Below, piece after piece: positions 1-4,372 of a DNA stretch of 22,370 nt (positions are counted from its first letter, which is position 1; each line of letters begins with the position of its first letter). This stretch comes from a virus, in IMG/VR virus record IMGVR_UViG_3300042402_004024, positions 1-22,370 of that record. One strand, given 5' to 3'. Below the pieces are notes generated by a model. That model was not told the origin of the DNA. It worked only from the letters and a program-made list of their open reading frames with translations, and ran no database searches. The translations under genes were made by a program, and so were the position numbers.

Positions 1-193
1 TGGACCCTGCTCTATGGTGCACTCATAACAGGTGACGGGGAACCAACCGTCAGTAAAATCTAAAACCACGGTGAGCGTGGAAGGAGCTTGTTTCATCTTC
101 GTTATATTGAAGTGTCGCAATACGCGTTTCAATCTGATCGATAGACGTGTCGGTAAAAGATGTTCGGAGGTGAAAATCCTTTGCTTCAATATT
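1..193 (+). ncRNA. Structured non-coding stretch of unknown identity, probably continuing upstream
   Basis: No convincing ORF lies here, but the + strand holds three neat local hairpins in tandem: TGACGG (33-38) with CCGTCA (47-52); CCACG (66-70) with CGTGG (76-80); and ATTGAA (106-111) with TTCAAT (128-133), the last enclosing CGC (116-118)/GCG (124-126). The stretch runs directly into an expanded tRNA gene. Large phage RNAs lying next to or containing tRNAs are known (the GOLLD class), but I see no specific GOLLD motif and the piece is cut by the window edge. The strand is inferred from the neighbours. It could also be a string of decayed tRNA remnants; a CTCATAA heptamer at 23-29 resembles a Met anticodon loop but lacks a proper stem. 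Confidence 0.4.
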
Positions 194-406
194 AGTCAGG
201 TGGCGGAATAGCTACTTCAACCCCGCGCAGTCGGAGCAATAGATACGGTTCGAATCCGTTGTGGGGTCAATGAGTAGCTTTGGTAGACGCACCCAAAGTA
301 TGTGAGGGAAAAATAATCATATAGGTTGCTGCCTTAAGGTAGTAAGGCCTGAAAGTTTAAACTTTTAATTGTAAAAGTTATACAGGTTCGAATCCTGTCC
401 TGACTA
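194..406 (+). tRNA. Expanded Leu-like tRNA gene with a tRNA-like insert in the D-loop
   Basis: The outer ends form a good tRNA frame: AGTCAGG (194-200) pairs perfectly with CCTGACT (399-405), and the T-arm is ACAGG-TTCGAAT-CCTGT (382-398), followed by discriminator A406 and C407. The D-arm start (GGCGGAATAG, 202-211) and end (GTAGACGC, 283-290) match tRNA-Leu(CAA) at 482-561, but about 71 nt separate them. That insert has an acceptor-like stem (ACCCCGC 220-226 / GTGGGGT 261-267) and its own T-arm (ACGG-TTCGAAT-CCGT, 245-259), with no anticodon arm. TAGCT occurs at both edges (209-213 and 275-279). A second excess of about 55 nt sits between the D-arm and the T-arm, with a stem TTGCTGCC/GGTAGTAA around TTAA and a hairpin ACTTTTA/TAAAAGT. 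I cannot place one clear anticodon. It may be a processed exotic tRNA, two nested tRNAs, or a pseudogene. Confidence 0.5.
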
Positions 407-481
407 CAAAACTGATACCCCAGTGATTGACACAAAAAGCTATTGTGTAAAGTATTGACAGCTCGGAAAGACGAGTGTTTT
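407..481 (+). other. Spacer with two small hairpins between tRNA genes
   Basis: This intergenic spacer holds ACACAA (430-435) pairing with TTGTGT (443-448), and CTCG (462-465) pairing with CGAG (472-475). TTGACA at 455-460 could also pair with TGTCA(G) at the start of the following tRNA-Leu. The hairpins could be processing signals between co-transcribed tRNAs. No promoter of the TAnnTTTG type is visible. Confidence 0.35.
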
Positions 482-561
482 GTCAGAGTGGCGGAATAGG
501 TAGACGCGCACGACTCAAACTCGTGTACTTCGGTGTGTGGGTTCGATTCCCACCTCTGATA
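482..561 (+). tRNA. tRNA-Leu(CAA)
   Basis: The acceptor GTCAGAG (482-488) pairs with CTCTGAT (554-560) with a G-T first pair; discriminator A561, then C562 only. The D-arm is GCGG-AATAGGTAGA-CGC. The anticodon arm is CACGA-CTCAAAC-TCGTG, giving anticodon CAA (codon UUG). A short variable arm (around TACTTCGGTGT) and T-arm GTGGG-TTCGATT-CCCAC follow. It is a normal class II tRNA, and its D-arm serves as the reference for the disrupted gene just upstream. Confidence 0.93.
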
Positions 562-570
562 CTTATTAAT

Positions 571-639
571 ATGGGAAAAATTAAATTGTTTTTGAAAAAA
601 ATGATAATAGCTTTCTTCGAAACTATTTCTTATCATTAA
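571..639 (+). CDS. Possible 22-aa basic/hydrophobic micropeptide
   Basis: A short reading frame between tRNA-Leu and tRNA-Asp starts at ATG 571 and ends TAA 637-639. Its product is lysine-rich at the N-terminus (MGKIKLFLKKM) followed by IIAFFETISYH. The 3' half overlaps a strong hairpin (AATGATAA 600-607 / TTATCATT 630-637), so the sequence may be there for the RNA structure rather than for a peptide. No promoter or family supports translation. Confidence 0.2.
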   Translation: MGKIKLFLKKMIIAFFETISYH

Positions 640-644
640 TTTTT
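600..644 (+). terminator. Hairpin followed by T-run upstream of tRNA-Asp
   Basis: AATGATAA (600-607) pairs with TTATCATT (630-637), with a central TTCGAA in the loop, and TTTTT follows at 640-644 directly before tRNA-Asp. The stem is AT-rich, so it would be a weak intrinsic terminator, or a processing hairpin that frees the tRNA 5' end. Confidence 0.35.
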
Positions 645-716
645 GGTCTATTAGTGTAGTGGTGAACACGCCTCACTGTCTATGAGGTAGCCTCGGTTCG
701 AATCCGTGATAGACCG
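645..716 (+). tRNA. tRNA-Asp(GTC)
   Basis: The acceptor GGTCTAT (645-651) pairs with ATAGACC (709-715); discriminator G716, the expected Asp identity base, then C717. The anticodon arm CCTCA-CTGTCTA-TGAGG gives GTC. The T-loop is TTCGAAT, with one T-T mismatch in the T-stem. Otherwise canonical. Confidence 0.93.
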
Positions 717-758
717 CAAAAAATATGTCTTTTAGGGTTCGAGTTGATATTTATTAAT

Positions 759-1388
759 ATGGAATGTAAAAGATGTAAGAAAAAATTTGAACCTTCGAAG
801 GGTTTAATTAATTATTGTTCATTAACTTGTCGAAATAGTAGAACTTGGAATGAAGAGGATAAATTAAAAAAATCACTCTCAGCAAAAAAATCAAAGAAAG
901 TTAAAAATGCAAATATTGAAATTGGTAAGAAACGAGTAAAAAACCCCACAATAACTATTTGTGTTAAATGTGGTAGTGAAATTATCTCGTATAGAAGAAG
1001 AAATAATAAATACCACAAAGAATGTTGGATTAAAAGTTCCGGTGGGTTAAGGGAGAATTCAACAAAAAAATATTCATCTTACTACAAGGGACATAAAATG
1101 GACTCTAACTCGGAAAAGGAATTTGCAATCCTGTGTGACAAACACAATATAAAGTGGATTAAAAATAATGGTGAGTTTTTTTTCGATTATGTTGGTGTGG
1201 ACCAAAAAAAACACAAATATTATCCAGACTTTTTTTTGTCTGAATTTGATTATTGGGTGGAAATTAAGGGTAAATTTTATGCAGATAAAGACCCGAATTT
1301 GAGTTTCAAGATAAAATCTGTTCCAAAAATCAAAATTATTTACTCGAAAGAAATAAAAAAATTGGATTTAGAAAAACTATTCGAGTAG
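759..1388 (+). CDS. Zinc-finger, PD-(D/E)xK-like endonuclease (homing-type candidate)
   Basis: This 209-aa basic protein has an N-terminal zinc-finger-like pattern, CKRCKKKF at residues 3-10 and then CSLTC, and a second CVKC near residue 68 followed by a later HKEC. The C-terminal half contains YYPDFFLSEFDYWVEIKGK, a good PD-(D/E)xK nuclease core (P-D, then E-x-K) as in Vsr-like and phage homing endonucleases. Zinc ribbons joined to such a core are typical of free-standing phage homing enzymes, which often sit among tRNA genes. The ATG at 759 is chosen over an in-frame TTG at 744 because the Cys motif follows it at once. The gene lies between tRNA-Asp and tRNA-Ala and is very A-rich in its codons. 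Function is inferred from motifs only; a repair nuclease is possible. Confidence 0.65.
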   Translation: MECKRCKKKFEPSKGLINYCSLTCRNSRTWNEEDKLKKSLSAKKSKKVKNANIEIGKKRVKNPTITICVKCGSEIISYRRRNNKYHKECWIKSSGGLRENSTKKYSSYYKGHKMDSNSEKEFAILCDKHNIKWIKNNGEFFFDYVGVDQKKHKYYPDFFLSEFDYWVEIKGKFYADKDPNLSFKIKSVPKIKIIYSKEIKKLDLEKLFE

Positions 1389-1393
1389 TAAAT

Positions 1394-1467
1394 GGGCCTG
1401 TAACTCAGTTGGCTAGAGTGTTACCCTTGCAAGGTAAAAGTCGTGGGTTCGAGTCCCACCTGGTCCA
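1394..1467 (+). tRNA. tRNA-Ala(TGC)
   Basis: The acceptor GGGCCTG (1394-1400) pairs with CTGGTCC (1460-1466) apart from a T-T mismatch at the sixth pair; discriminator A1467, then C1468. The anticodon arm TTACC-CTTGCAA-GGTAA gives TGC. The T-arm is GTGGG-TTCGAGT-CCCAC. It starts six bases after the upstream stop codon. Confidence 0.92.
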
Positions 1468-1468
1468 C

Positions 1469-1484
1469 AAGTTGATTTCAACTT
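1469..1484 (+). promoter_or_regulatory. 5'-leader hairpin created by tRNA-Ala processing
   Basis: AAGTTG and CAACTT (part of a 7-bp palindrome, 1469-1484) form a compact hairpin beginning one base after the C that follows the tRNA-Ala discriminator and 21 nt before the FKBP start. If the tRNA is trimmed from the transcript, this hairpin becomes the 5' end of the FKBP mRNA and could protect it. The position is seen; the role is inferred. Confidence 0.35.
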
Positions 1485-1505
1485 ATTTAAAAACAAATTA
1501 AATTT

Positions 1506-1934
1506 ATGAAGGTAGAAAATGGAAATTCTCTTAAAGTTCACTATATCGGAACTTTGAATGACGGCACTGAGTTCGATAACTCTTATAAACGAGGCGAACC
1601 TATCGAGTTCCAAGTCGGATCAGGTCAATTGATCAAAGGTTTTGATGATGGTGTTGTTGGAATGTCCCAAGGAGAAAAGAAGACGATCAATATCCCCGCA
1701 GCTGAAGCATACGGTGAATATGATGATCAAGCTCTTCAGATGATAGGACGTGAGAACTTCCCTGAAGATTTTGAATTCGTGTTAGGGGCACAAGTAGTTG
1801 GTCAGAACCAAATGGGGATGCCACTCAAAGCAGTGATTAAAGACGTTCAAGAAGGTGGTATCACTTTGGATTTTAATCACCCCCTTGCTGGTCAAGATCT
1901 CAACTTTGAATTGGAAGTAGTTGAAATCAACTAA
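1506..1934 (+). CDS. FKBP-type peptidyl-prolyl cis-trans isomerase, SlyD-like
   Basis: This 142-aa cytosolic protein matches the SlyD/FkpB branch of FKBP isomerases. The N-terminal strand (VHYIGTLNDGTEFDNSY) and GQLIKGFDDGVVGMSQGEKK form the split FKBP core; a middle segment of about 65 residues is the insert-in-flap chaperone domain (AYGEYDDQALQMIGRENFP to about residue 115); HPLAGQDLNFELEVVEI closes the core. The His-rich metal-binding tail of E. coli SlyD is absent. Such enzymes catalyse proline isomerisation and act as holdase chaperones. In a phage it could help fold virion or secreted proteins. It probably shares a transcript with tRNA-Ala, with no promoter between them, and ends just before the promoter of the RNA cluster at 1942. 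Confidence 0.9.
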   Translation: MKVENGNSLKVHYIGTLNDGTEFDNSYKRGEPIEFQVGSGQLIKGFDDGVVGMSQGEKKTINIPAAEAYGEYDDQALQMIGRENFPEDFEFVLGAQVVGQNQMGMPLKAVIKDVQEGGITLDFNHPLAGQDLNFELEVVEIN

Positions 1935-1941
1935 AAAAAGA

Positions 1942-1973
1942 TTTGGAGGATTGAAAAAACCTCCTTATCTTTG
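1942..1973 (+). promoter_or_regulatory. Bacteroidetes sigma-A promoter for the RNA cluster
   Basis: TTTG (1942-1945), a 20-bp spacer and TATCTTTG (1966-1973) match the Bacteroidetes -33/-7 consensus. Transcription should start around 1978, seven bases before the tRNA-Phe gene. The spacer holds an inverted repeat GGAGG...CCTCC (1946-1964) that could terminate the FKBP transcript or bind a regulator. Confidence 0.8.
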
Positions 1974-1984
1974 TCTCATCAAAG

Positions 1985-2083
1985 GGTAAGATAGCTCAGG
2001 AGGAGTACTCATATGATACTCCCAAGGTAGAGCAGCGGAAGTGAAGATCCGTGTGTCGTGTGGTTCGATCCCCACTCTTACCA
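1985..2083 (+). tRNA. tRNA-Phe(GAA) with a 27-nt hairpin inserted in the D-loop
   Basis: The acceptor GGTAAGA (1985-1991) pairs perfectly with TCTTACC (2076-2082); discriminator A2083, then C2084. The D-stem GCTC...GAGC is intact, but where a normal D-loop has two or three bases, 27 extra occur, containing GGAGTA and TACTCC as a hairpin with a TCA/TGA extension. The anticodon arm is GCGGA...TCCGT with an eight-base loop (AGTGAAGA) instead of seven, so there is one extra base 5' of T33; the anticodon GAA follows. The T-arm has one extra T in its 5' strand (GTGTGG versus CCCAC). Length is 99 nt against about 73 usual. The conserved ends and the promoter directly upstream argue for expression. 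It could be a functional expanded tRNA, a decoy, or a decaying gene. Confidence 0.75.
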
Positions 2084-2092
2084 CTTAAGTTT

Positions 2093-2197
2093 GTCGGGTG
2101 GCTGAATTGAAAAAGGCACACCTCCTTTCGGGGGGTGGAGGATATAGAGGTCTATTTATAGATGTCCTCGATTGTAGGTGGGATTCCTACCCCGACA
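2093..2197 (+). tRNA. tRNA-like RNA with long variable arm and non-canonical T-loop
   Basis: GTCGGG (2093-2098) pairs with CCCGAC (2191-2196), followed by A2197 and C2198, the same 3' signature as the tRNAs around it. A T-arm-like hairpin GTAGG-TGGGATT-CCTAC (2174-2190) has the right geometry but lacks TTC. CACCTCC (2119-2125) and GGGGGTG (2131-2137) form a strong hairpin; in tRNA register its seven-base loop would be CTTTCGG (anticodon TTC). A long variable-arm-like helix GAGGA/TCCTC (2138-2142 / 2165-2169) follows. The D-arm resembles class II tRNAs only at its start (TGGCTGAATTG). It is the second element of the RNA transcription unit. It may be a degenerate Leu/Ser-type tRNA or a tRNA mimic. 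A reading frame across this stretch is treated as chance. Confidence 0.55.
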
Positions 2198-2203
2198 CTT
2201 TTT

Positions 2204-2245
2204 CTGTCCCTCCGGGTTTTTGTGGTAGGTGTTTGAGGGGGACAG
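2204..2245 (+). ncRNA. Long hairpin between the tRNA-like RNA and the pseudoknot RNA
   Basis: CTGTCCC (2204-2210) pairs with GGGACAG (2239-2245), and TC (2211-2212) can extend with GA (2235-2236), closing a loop rich in G and T. The hairpin follows the tRNA-like element by six bases and precedes the larger RNA by three, so it may be a domain of that RNA or a processing boundary. It is not followed by a T-tract, so a terminator is unlikely. Confidence 0.5.
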
Positions 2246-2408
2246 CCGGGTTGGTAGTAGTAAGGCGTAGGCCGACATTCTGGGAGAGCAGAGTCGCAAA
2301 GGTACACACTAAGTAGCTCTCTAATGGTGTGTGAAGCGTGATACGTAAGTTGGAAAAGCGGGATTCCTGATACAGTCGGTCACTACCAACCTTTTTTTAT
2401 TTTTTTAG
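2246..2408 (+). ncRNA. Novel structured RNA with pseudoknot, ending in a T-tract terminator
   Basis: The body is closed by GGTTGGTAGT (2249-2258) with ACTACCAACC (2382-2391), a perfect 10-bp helix. Directly stacked on its 3' strand is GGCCGAC (2270-2276) with GTCGGTC (2375-2381), 7 bp with one G-U. Inside, GAGAGC (2284-2289) pairs with GCTCTC (2316-2321), and ACACAC (2304-2309), in the loop of that helix, pairs with GTGTGT (2327-2332): an H-type pseudoknot. A weaker GGAA/TTCC hairpin lies near 2352-2367. T-rich sequence (2392-2406) follows, so the closing helix may also act as terminator. It lacks the marks I know for tmRNA (no tag ORF, no TTCGA T-arm), RNase P RNA and 6S RNA. Function is unknown. 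Confidence 0.65.
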
Positions 2409-2431
2409 GTGAAAAAGATTCACTATATTTG
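2400..2431 (+). promoter_or_regulatory. Promoter for the 2453 gene
   Basis: TATATTTG (2424-2431) fits the -7 element; the -33 region is only T-rich. It lies just after the terminator T-tract of the RNA cluster and 21 nt before the start codon, giving a leader of about 17 nt. Confidence 0.65.
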
Positions 2432-2452
2432 TAGAGTTAAAACGGAAAAAAA

Positions 2453-2731
2453 ATGGCATACAAAAACATTAATGGAGAAAATGAGTACCTGTTCTCTTGG
2501 TTGACGGCAAGTCCTGATTCAAATGAGTTCCGTCCTACGTCAGGTGGAAACAGTGTTTGGGCTAAAACAAAACGTGAGGCAATTGCTAAGGTGAATAGTG
2601 AGCGTAAAGAGTATGAGTCAAAAAACCCTACACATTGGAAACTTCGGGTTAACCCTGAAAATTGCCATCGGGCAAAAACGTCCAAGGAGTCCGCAGCTTT
2701 TTCTTGGGGACTGTATATGATGACAGTATAA
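2453..2731 (+). CDS. Hypothetical protein, 92 aa
   Basis: I do not recognise this small soluble protein. It has no signal peptide or membrane segment, is rich in Lys, Glu, Ser and Asn, and has the look of a small DNA- or protein-binding accessory factor (WAKTKREAIAKVNSERKEYE in the middle). The ATG at 2453 is fixed by its own TATATTTG promoter just upstream. The stop is seven bases before tRNA-Tyr, so both are probably on one transcript. A reverse-strand ORF over the same place is a shadow. Confidence 0.75.
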   Translation: MAYKNINGENEYLFSWLTASPDSNEFRPTSGGNSVWAKTKREAIAKVNSERKEYESKNPTHWKLRVNPENCHRAKTSKESAAFSWGLYMMTV

Positions 2732-2738
2732 TAAACAG

Positions 2739-2820
2739 GGGGGTATCGCATAGTGGCAATTGCGGCTGACTGTAACTCAGCTCCTTAAATGGTTCGGTGG
2801 TTCGAGTCCATCTACCCCCA
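2739..2820 (+). tRNA. tRNA-Tyr(GTA)
   Basis: The acceptor GGGGGTA (2739-2745) pairs with TACCCCC (2813-2819); discriminator A2820, then C2821. The anticodon arm GCTGA-CTGTAAC-TCAGC gives GTA. A class II variable region of about 14 nt and T-arm GGTGG-TTCGAGT-CCATC follow. Tyr is the expected class II bacterial form. Confidence 0.92.
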
Positions 2821-2821
2821 C

Positions 2822-3241
2822 AAGTGAGTTCTTTGACATCTTAATATTAAATTAAAATTATGGAACAATTATTAGGTTTCGTTTGGGGTATAATTACGGT
2901 CGTCTATGTTATGATGGGTGTGGTTATGGTTCAGATGAGAAAATCAGTAAAAGAGTTGGAAGTTCAATTATTGGGTTTCCAACAAAACATTTCAGATCTT
3001 CATCGAATCATCGATGAGAAGGAATACAAAAACATAGGTTATGTAGATAACCTTAGTAACAATAATCAGAGTCAAATTGACGAAATCTTTCGTCAAATGG
3101 ATTCAAGGTTTGACAAAATGGAAAATAAAATTTCCAAAGAGATCTCCATCTTACACACGGAGATTGATAAATTAGATTCAAAATCACCCGATTTACTTAA
3201 AGGGTAAATCATAAACCGTCAAGGAACTCACTTTTTTTTTT
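2822..3241 (+). repeat. 16-bp inverted repeat closing the whole 2860 gene (panhandle) plus T-tract
   Basis: The 16 nt at 2822-2837 (AAGTGAGTTCTTTGAC) are complementary to 3218-3233 (GTCAAGGAACTCACTT) with one G-U. The left arm begins one base after the C following the tRNA-Tyr discriminator, so trimming the tRNA would make it the 5' end of the mRNA; the right arm runs into T10 (3232-3241). The transcript of the enclosed gene could thus form an end-to-end panhandle. The right arm has no other local stem partner. Confidence 0.6.
2860..3207 (+). CDS. Membrane-anchored coiled-coil protein, 115 aa
   Basis: One hydrophobic N-terminal helix (about residues 4-25, LGFVWGIITVVYVMMGVVMV) is followed by a long polar helical region with heptad-like spacing (about 28-108), including repeated IDEIFRQMDSRFDKMENKI-type segments. 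This fits a single-pass inner-membrane protein with its coiled coil in the cytoplasm or periplasm. No family is recognised; phage spanins, lysis regulators or membrane-tethering proteins have such layouts. It lies alone inside a 16-bp inverted repeat and downstream of tRNA-Tyr with no promoter of its own, so its mRNA probably comes from tRNA processing. Confidence 0.75.
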   Translation: MEQLLGFVWGIITVVYVMMGVVMVQMRKSVKELEVQLLGFQQNISDLHRIIDEKEYKNIGYVDNLSNNNQSQIDEIFRQMDSRFDKMENKISKEISILHTEIDKLDSKSPDLLKG

Positions 3242-4105
3242 ATGAGAGGTATTCACACAATATATTCAACTAACGGAAGGTACAAGAAGTTTTATTACTT
3301 TGAGTTACTTCAACTTATGTTGTCCTCTCTTACCTGGCGGAAGTATAATGGTGATATCAATTTATATTGTGATGATAGTTTCAGATTGGTAATCGATGAA
3401 CTTGACATCTCTTGGTTTTGGGATTCAATCGATTACACATCACTAAAACAAATACCTGAGGATATAAATCAGGACATCTTCTGGACCTATCCTAAGATGT
3501 TTATCCACAGCATTCAGAAAGATCCATTCTGTTCAATAGATGCTGATCTTTATCTGACAAAATCAATTCAGGATCACAAAGAAGATATTGTATTTTCACA
3601 CTATGAGATTGATCTTCACGAGAACACTTATCCCAACTTTTACGAATTGGAATTGTTTCGTGATGTATTCAATTATCAATCAATCGAATCACCAGCTATC
3701 AATACCTGTTTGGTTCAGTTTAACAGACTTGATGTCTTGGAACCACTAATGGAGATCACAAATAAGTTTGTTACCAAAGACTATACGAAGTTCTTTAATT
3801 ATCCTTCACACAGTTGGACAATCTATTGTGAACAAAAGGTGTTGGGTCAACTCGTTGATGACTTGGGGTATACCAAGAAAAGTGTGATGGATGTTTATTA
3901 CGATTGTTTCAATTGGGAAAAGAACATCCGTGATTTTATTCCACCAAGATATGGGATCGATCACATTTGGTTTGAGAAAGAAGAGTTTTATAGTAACGAT
4001 CCTCAAAGACTTATGAAAACTTTCCGATTGTTAAAAGAAATTGAAGTAAATTTTCCTGAATACTTAGATCAAGCAAAAAGTTTGATGAGGTATTGTGTAG
4101 AATAA
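3242..4105 (+). CDS. Glycosyltransferase-like protein, 287 aa
   Basis: The N-terminus HTIYSTNGRYKKFYYFELLQ, a middle IFWTYPKMFIHSIQKDP and the motif FCSIDADLYL (near residue 100) resemble small GT-A-type glycosyltransferases in which D-A-D binds the metal and nucleotide sugar. Later segments (SHYEID, PAINTCLVQFN, W-T-Y-C-E-Q) fit the acceptor half of such enzymes. No signal peptide is visible, so the protein should act in the cytoplasm, perhaps glycosylating phage proteins, DNA or a surface polysaccharide precursor. The ATG follows a T10 tract directly. A tRNA-Glu promoter lies just after its stop. The family is inferred from motifs, so the exact reaction is unknown. Confidence 0.65.
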   Translation: MRGIHTIYSTNGRYKKFYYFELLQLMLSSLTWRKYNGDINLYCDDSFRLVIDELDISWFWDSIDYTSLKQIPEDINQDIFWTYPKMFIHSIQKDPFCSIDADLYLTKSIQDHKEDIVFSHYEIDLHENTYPNFYELELFRDVFNYQSIESPAINTCLVQFNRLDVLEPLMEITNKFVTKDYTKFFNYPSHSWTIYCEQKVLGQLVDDLGYTKKSVMDVYYDCFNWEKNIRDFIPPRYGIDHIWFEKEEFYSNDPQRLMKTFRLLKEIEVNFPEYLDQAKSLMRYCVE

Positions 4106-4123
4106 AATTATTTTATATATTTG
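4093..4123 (+). promoter_or_regulatory. Promoter for tRNA-Glu / tRNA-Met
   Basis: TATATTTG (4116-4123) lies 12 bases before tRNA-Glu; TTG at 4093-4095 is a partial -33 element at the right distance. It overlaps the end of the upstream coding sequence. Confidence 0.7.
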
Positions 4124-4134
4124 TAGTGTCAAAT

Positions 4135-4207
4135 GGCCCGGTCGTCTATCGGTTTAGGACATATCCCTTTCACGGATAAAAGCGGGGTTCGATTCCCCGT
4201 CGGGCTA
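4135..4207 (+). tRNA. tRNA-Glu(TTC)
   Basis: The acceptor GGCCCGG (4135-4141) pairs with TCGGGCT (4200-4206) using G-T pairs at both ends; discriminator A4207, then C4208. The anticodon arm TATCC-CTTTCAC-GGATA gives TTC. The T-arm is CGGGG-TTCGATT-CCCCG. It is the first gene after a TATATTTG promoter. Confidence 0.93.
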
Positions 4208-4213
4208 CAAAAT

Positions 4214-4285
4214 TGCGGGGTAGAGCAGAGGTAGCTTGCGAGGCTCATAACCTTGAGGTCGGAGGTTCGAATCCTTCCCCCGCTA
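4214..4285 (+). tRNA. Initiator-like tRNA-Met(CAT)
   Basis: The anticodon arm CGAGG-CTCATAA-CCTTG gives CAT. Two hallmarks of bacterial initiator tRNA are present: the first acceptor pair is a mismatch (T4214 against T4284, TGCGGGG / CCCCGCT), and the D-stem is GAGC...GCTT, giving A11-T24 rather than the elongator pyrimidine-purine pair. The third hallmark, three G-C pairs at the base of the anticodon stem, is only partly kept (two G-C and an A-T). Discriminator A4285, then C4286. The T-arm is GGAGG-TTCGAAT-CCTTC. A second CAT tRNA in this window (12516-12588) has a fully paired acceptor. A phage-borne initiator-like tRNA could favour phage translation. Confidence 0.8.
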
Positions 4286-4289
4286 CAAA

Positions 4290-4357
4290 GTAGACCTTAA
4301 AAAGGGCCCTTCCGTCTCTGCGTGAGCGGCTTGCTGGGCCCGGGTCTACCTCTTTTT
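4290..4357 (+). terminator. Three-tier GC-rich hairpin with T-run: terminator or small structured RNA
   Basis: GTAGACC (4290-4296) pairs with GGTCTAC (4343-4349); GGGCCC (4304-4309) with GGGCCC (4336-4341); and CCG-T-CTC (4312-4318) with GAGCGG (4324-4329) around loop TGCGT. Tail CTCTTTTT follows. It lies four bases after the C that follows tRNA-Met, so it probably ends the Glu/Met tRNA transcript. The extended, internally bulged form is longer than a plain terminator and could be a stable small RNA. Confidence 0.6.
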
Positions 4358-4372
4358 AATAACAAATTAATT

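Noticed and set aside
194-406. Group I intron in a tRNA-Leu anticodon loop
   Set aside because: The excess sequence is split between D-loop and anticodon region, is too short, and lacks the conserved group I core (P3-P7) pairing.
2098-2316. 72-aa forward ORF over the tRNA-like and structured RNA
   Set aside because: It runs through paired RNA elements, has an unusual composition for this genome (Gly/Arg/Cys-rich) and no start signals.
2093-2408. Transfer-messenger RNA (ssrA)
   Set aside because: There is no tag-peptide reading frame and no TTCGA T-arm at the 3' end; the closing helices do not fit the tmRNA tRNA-like domain.
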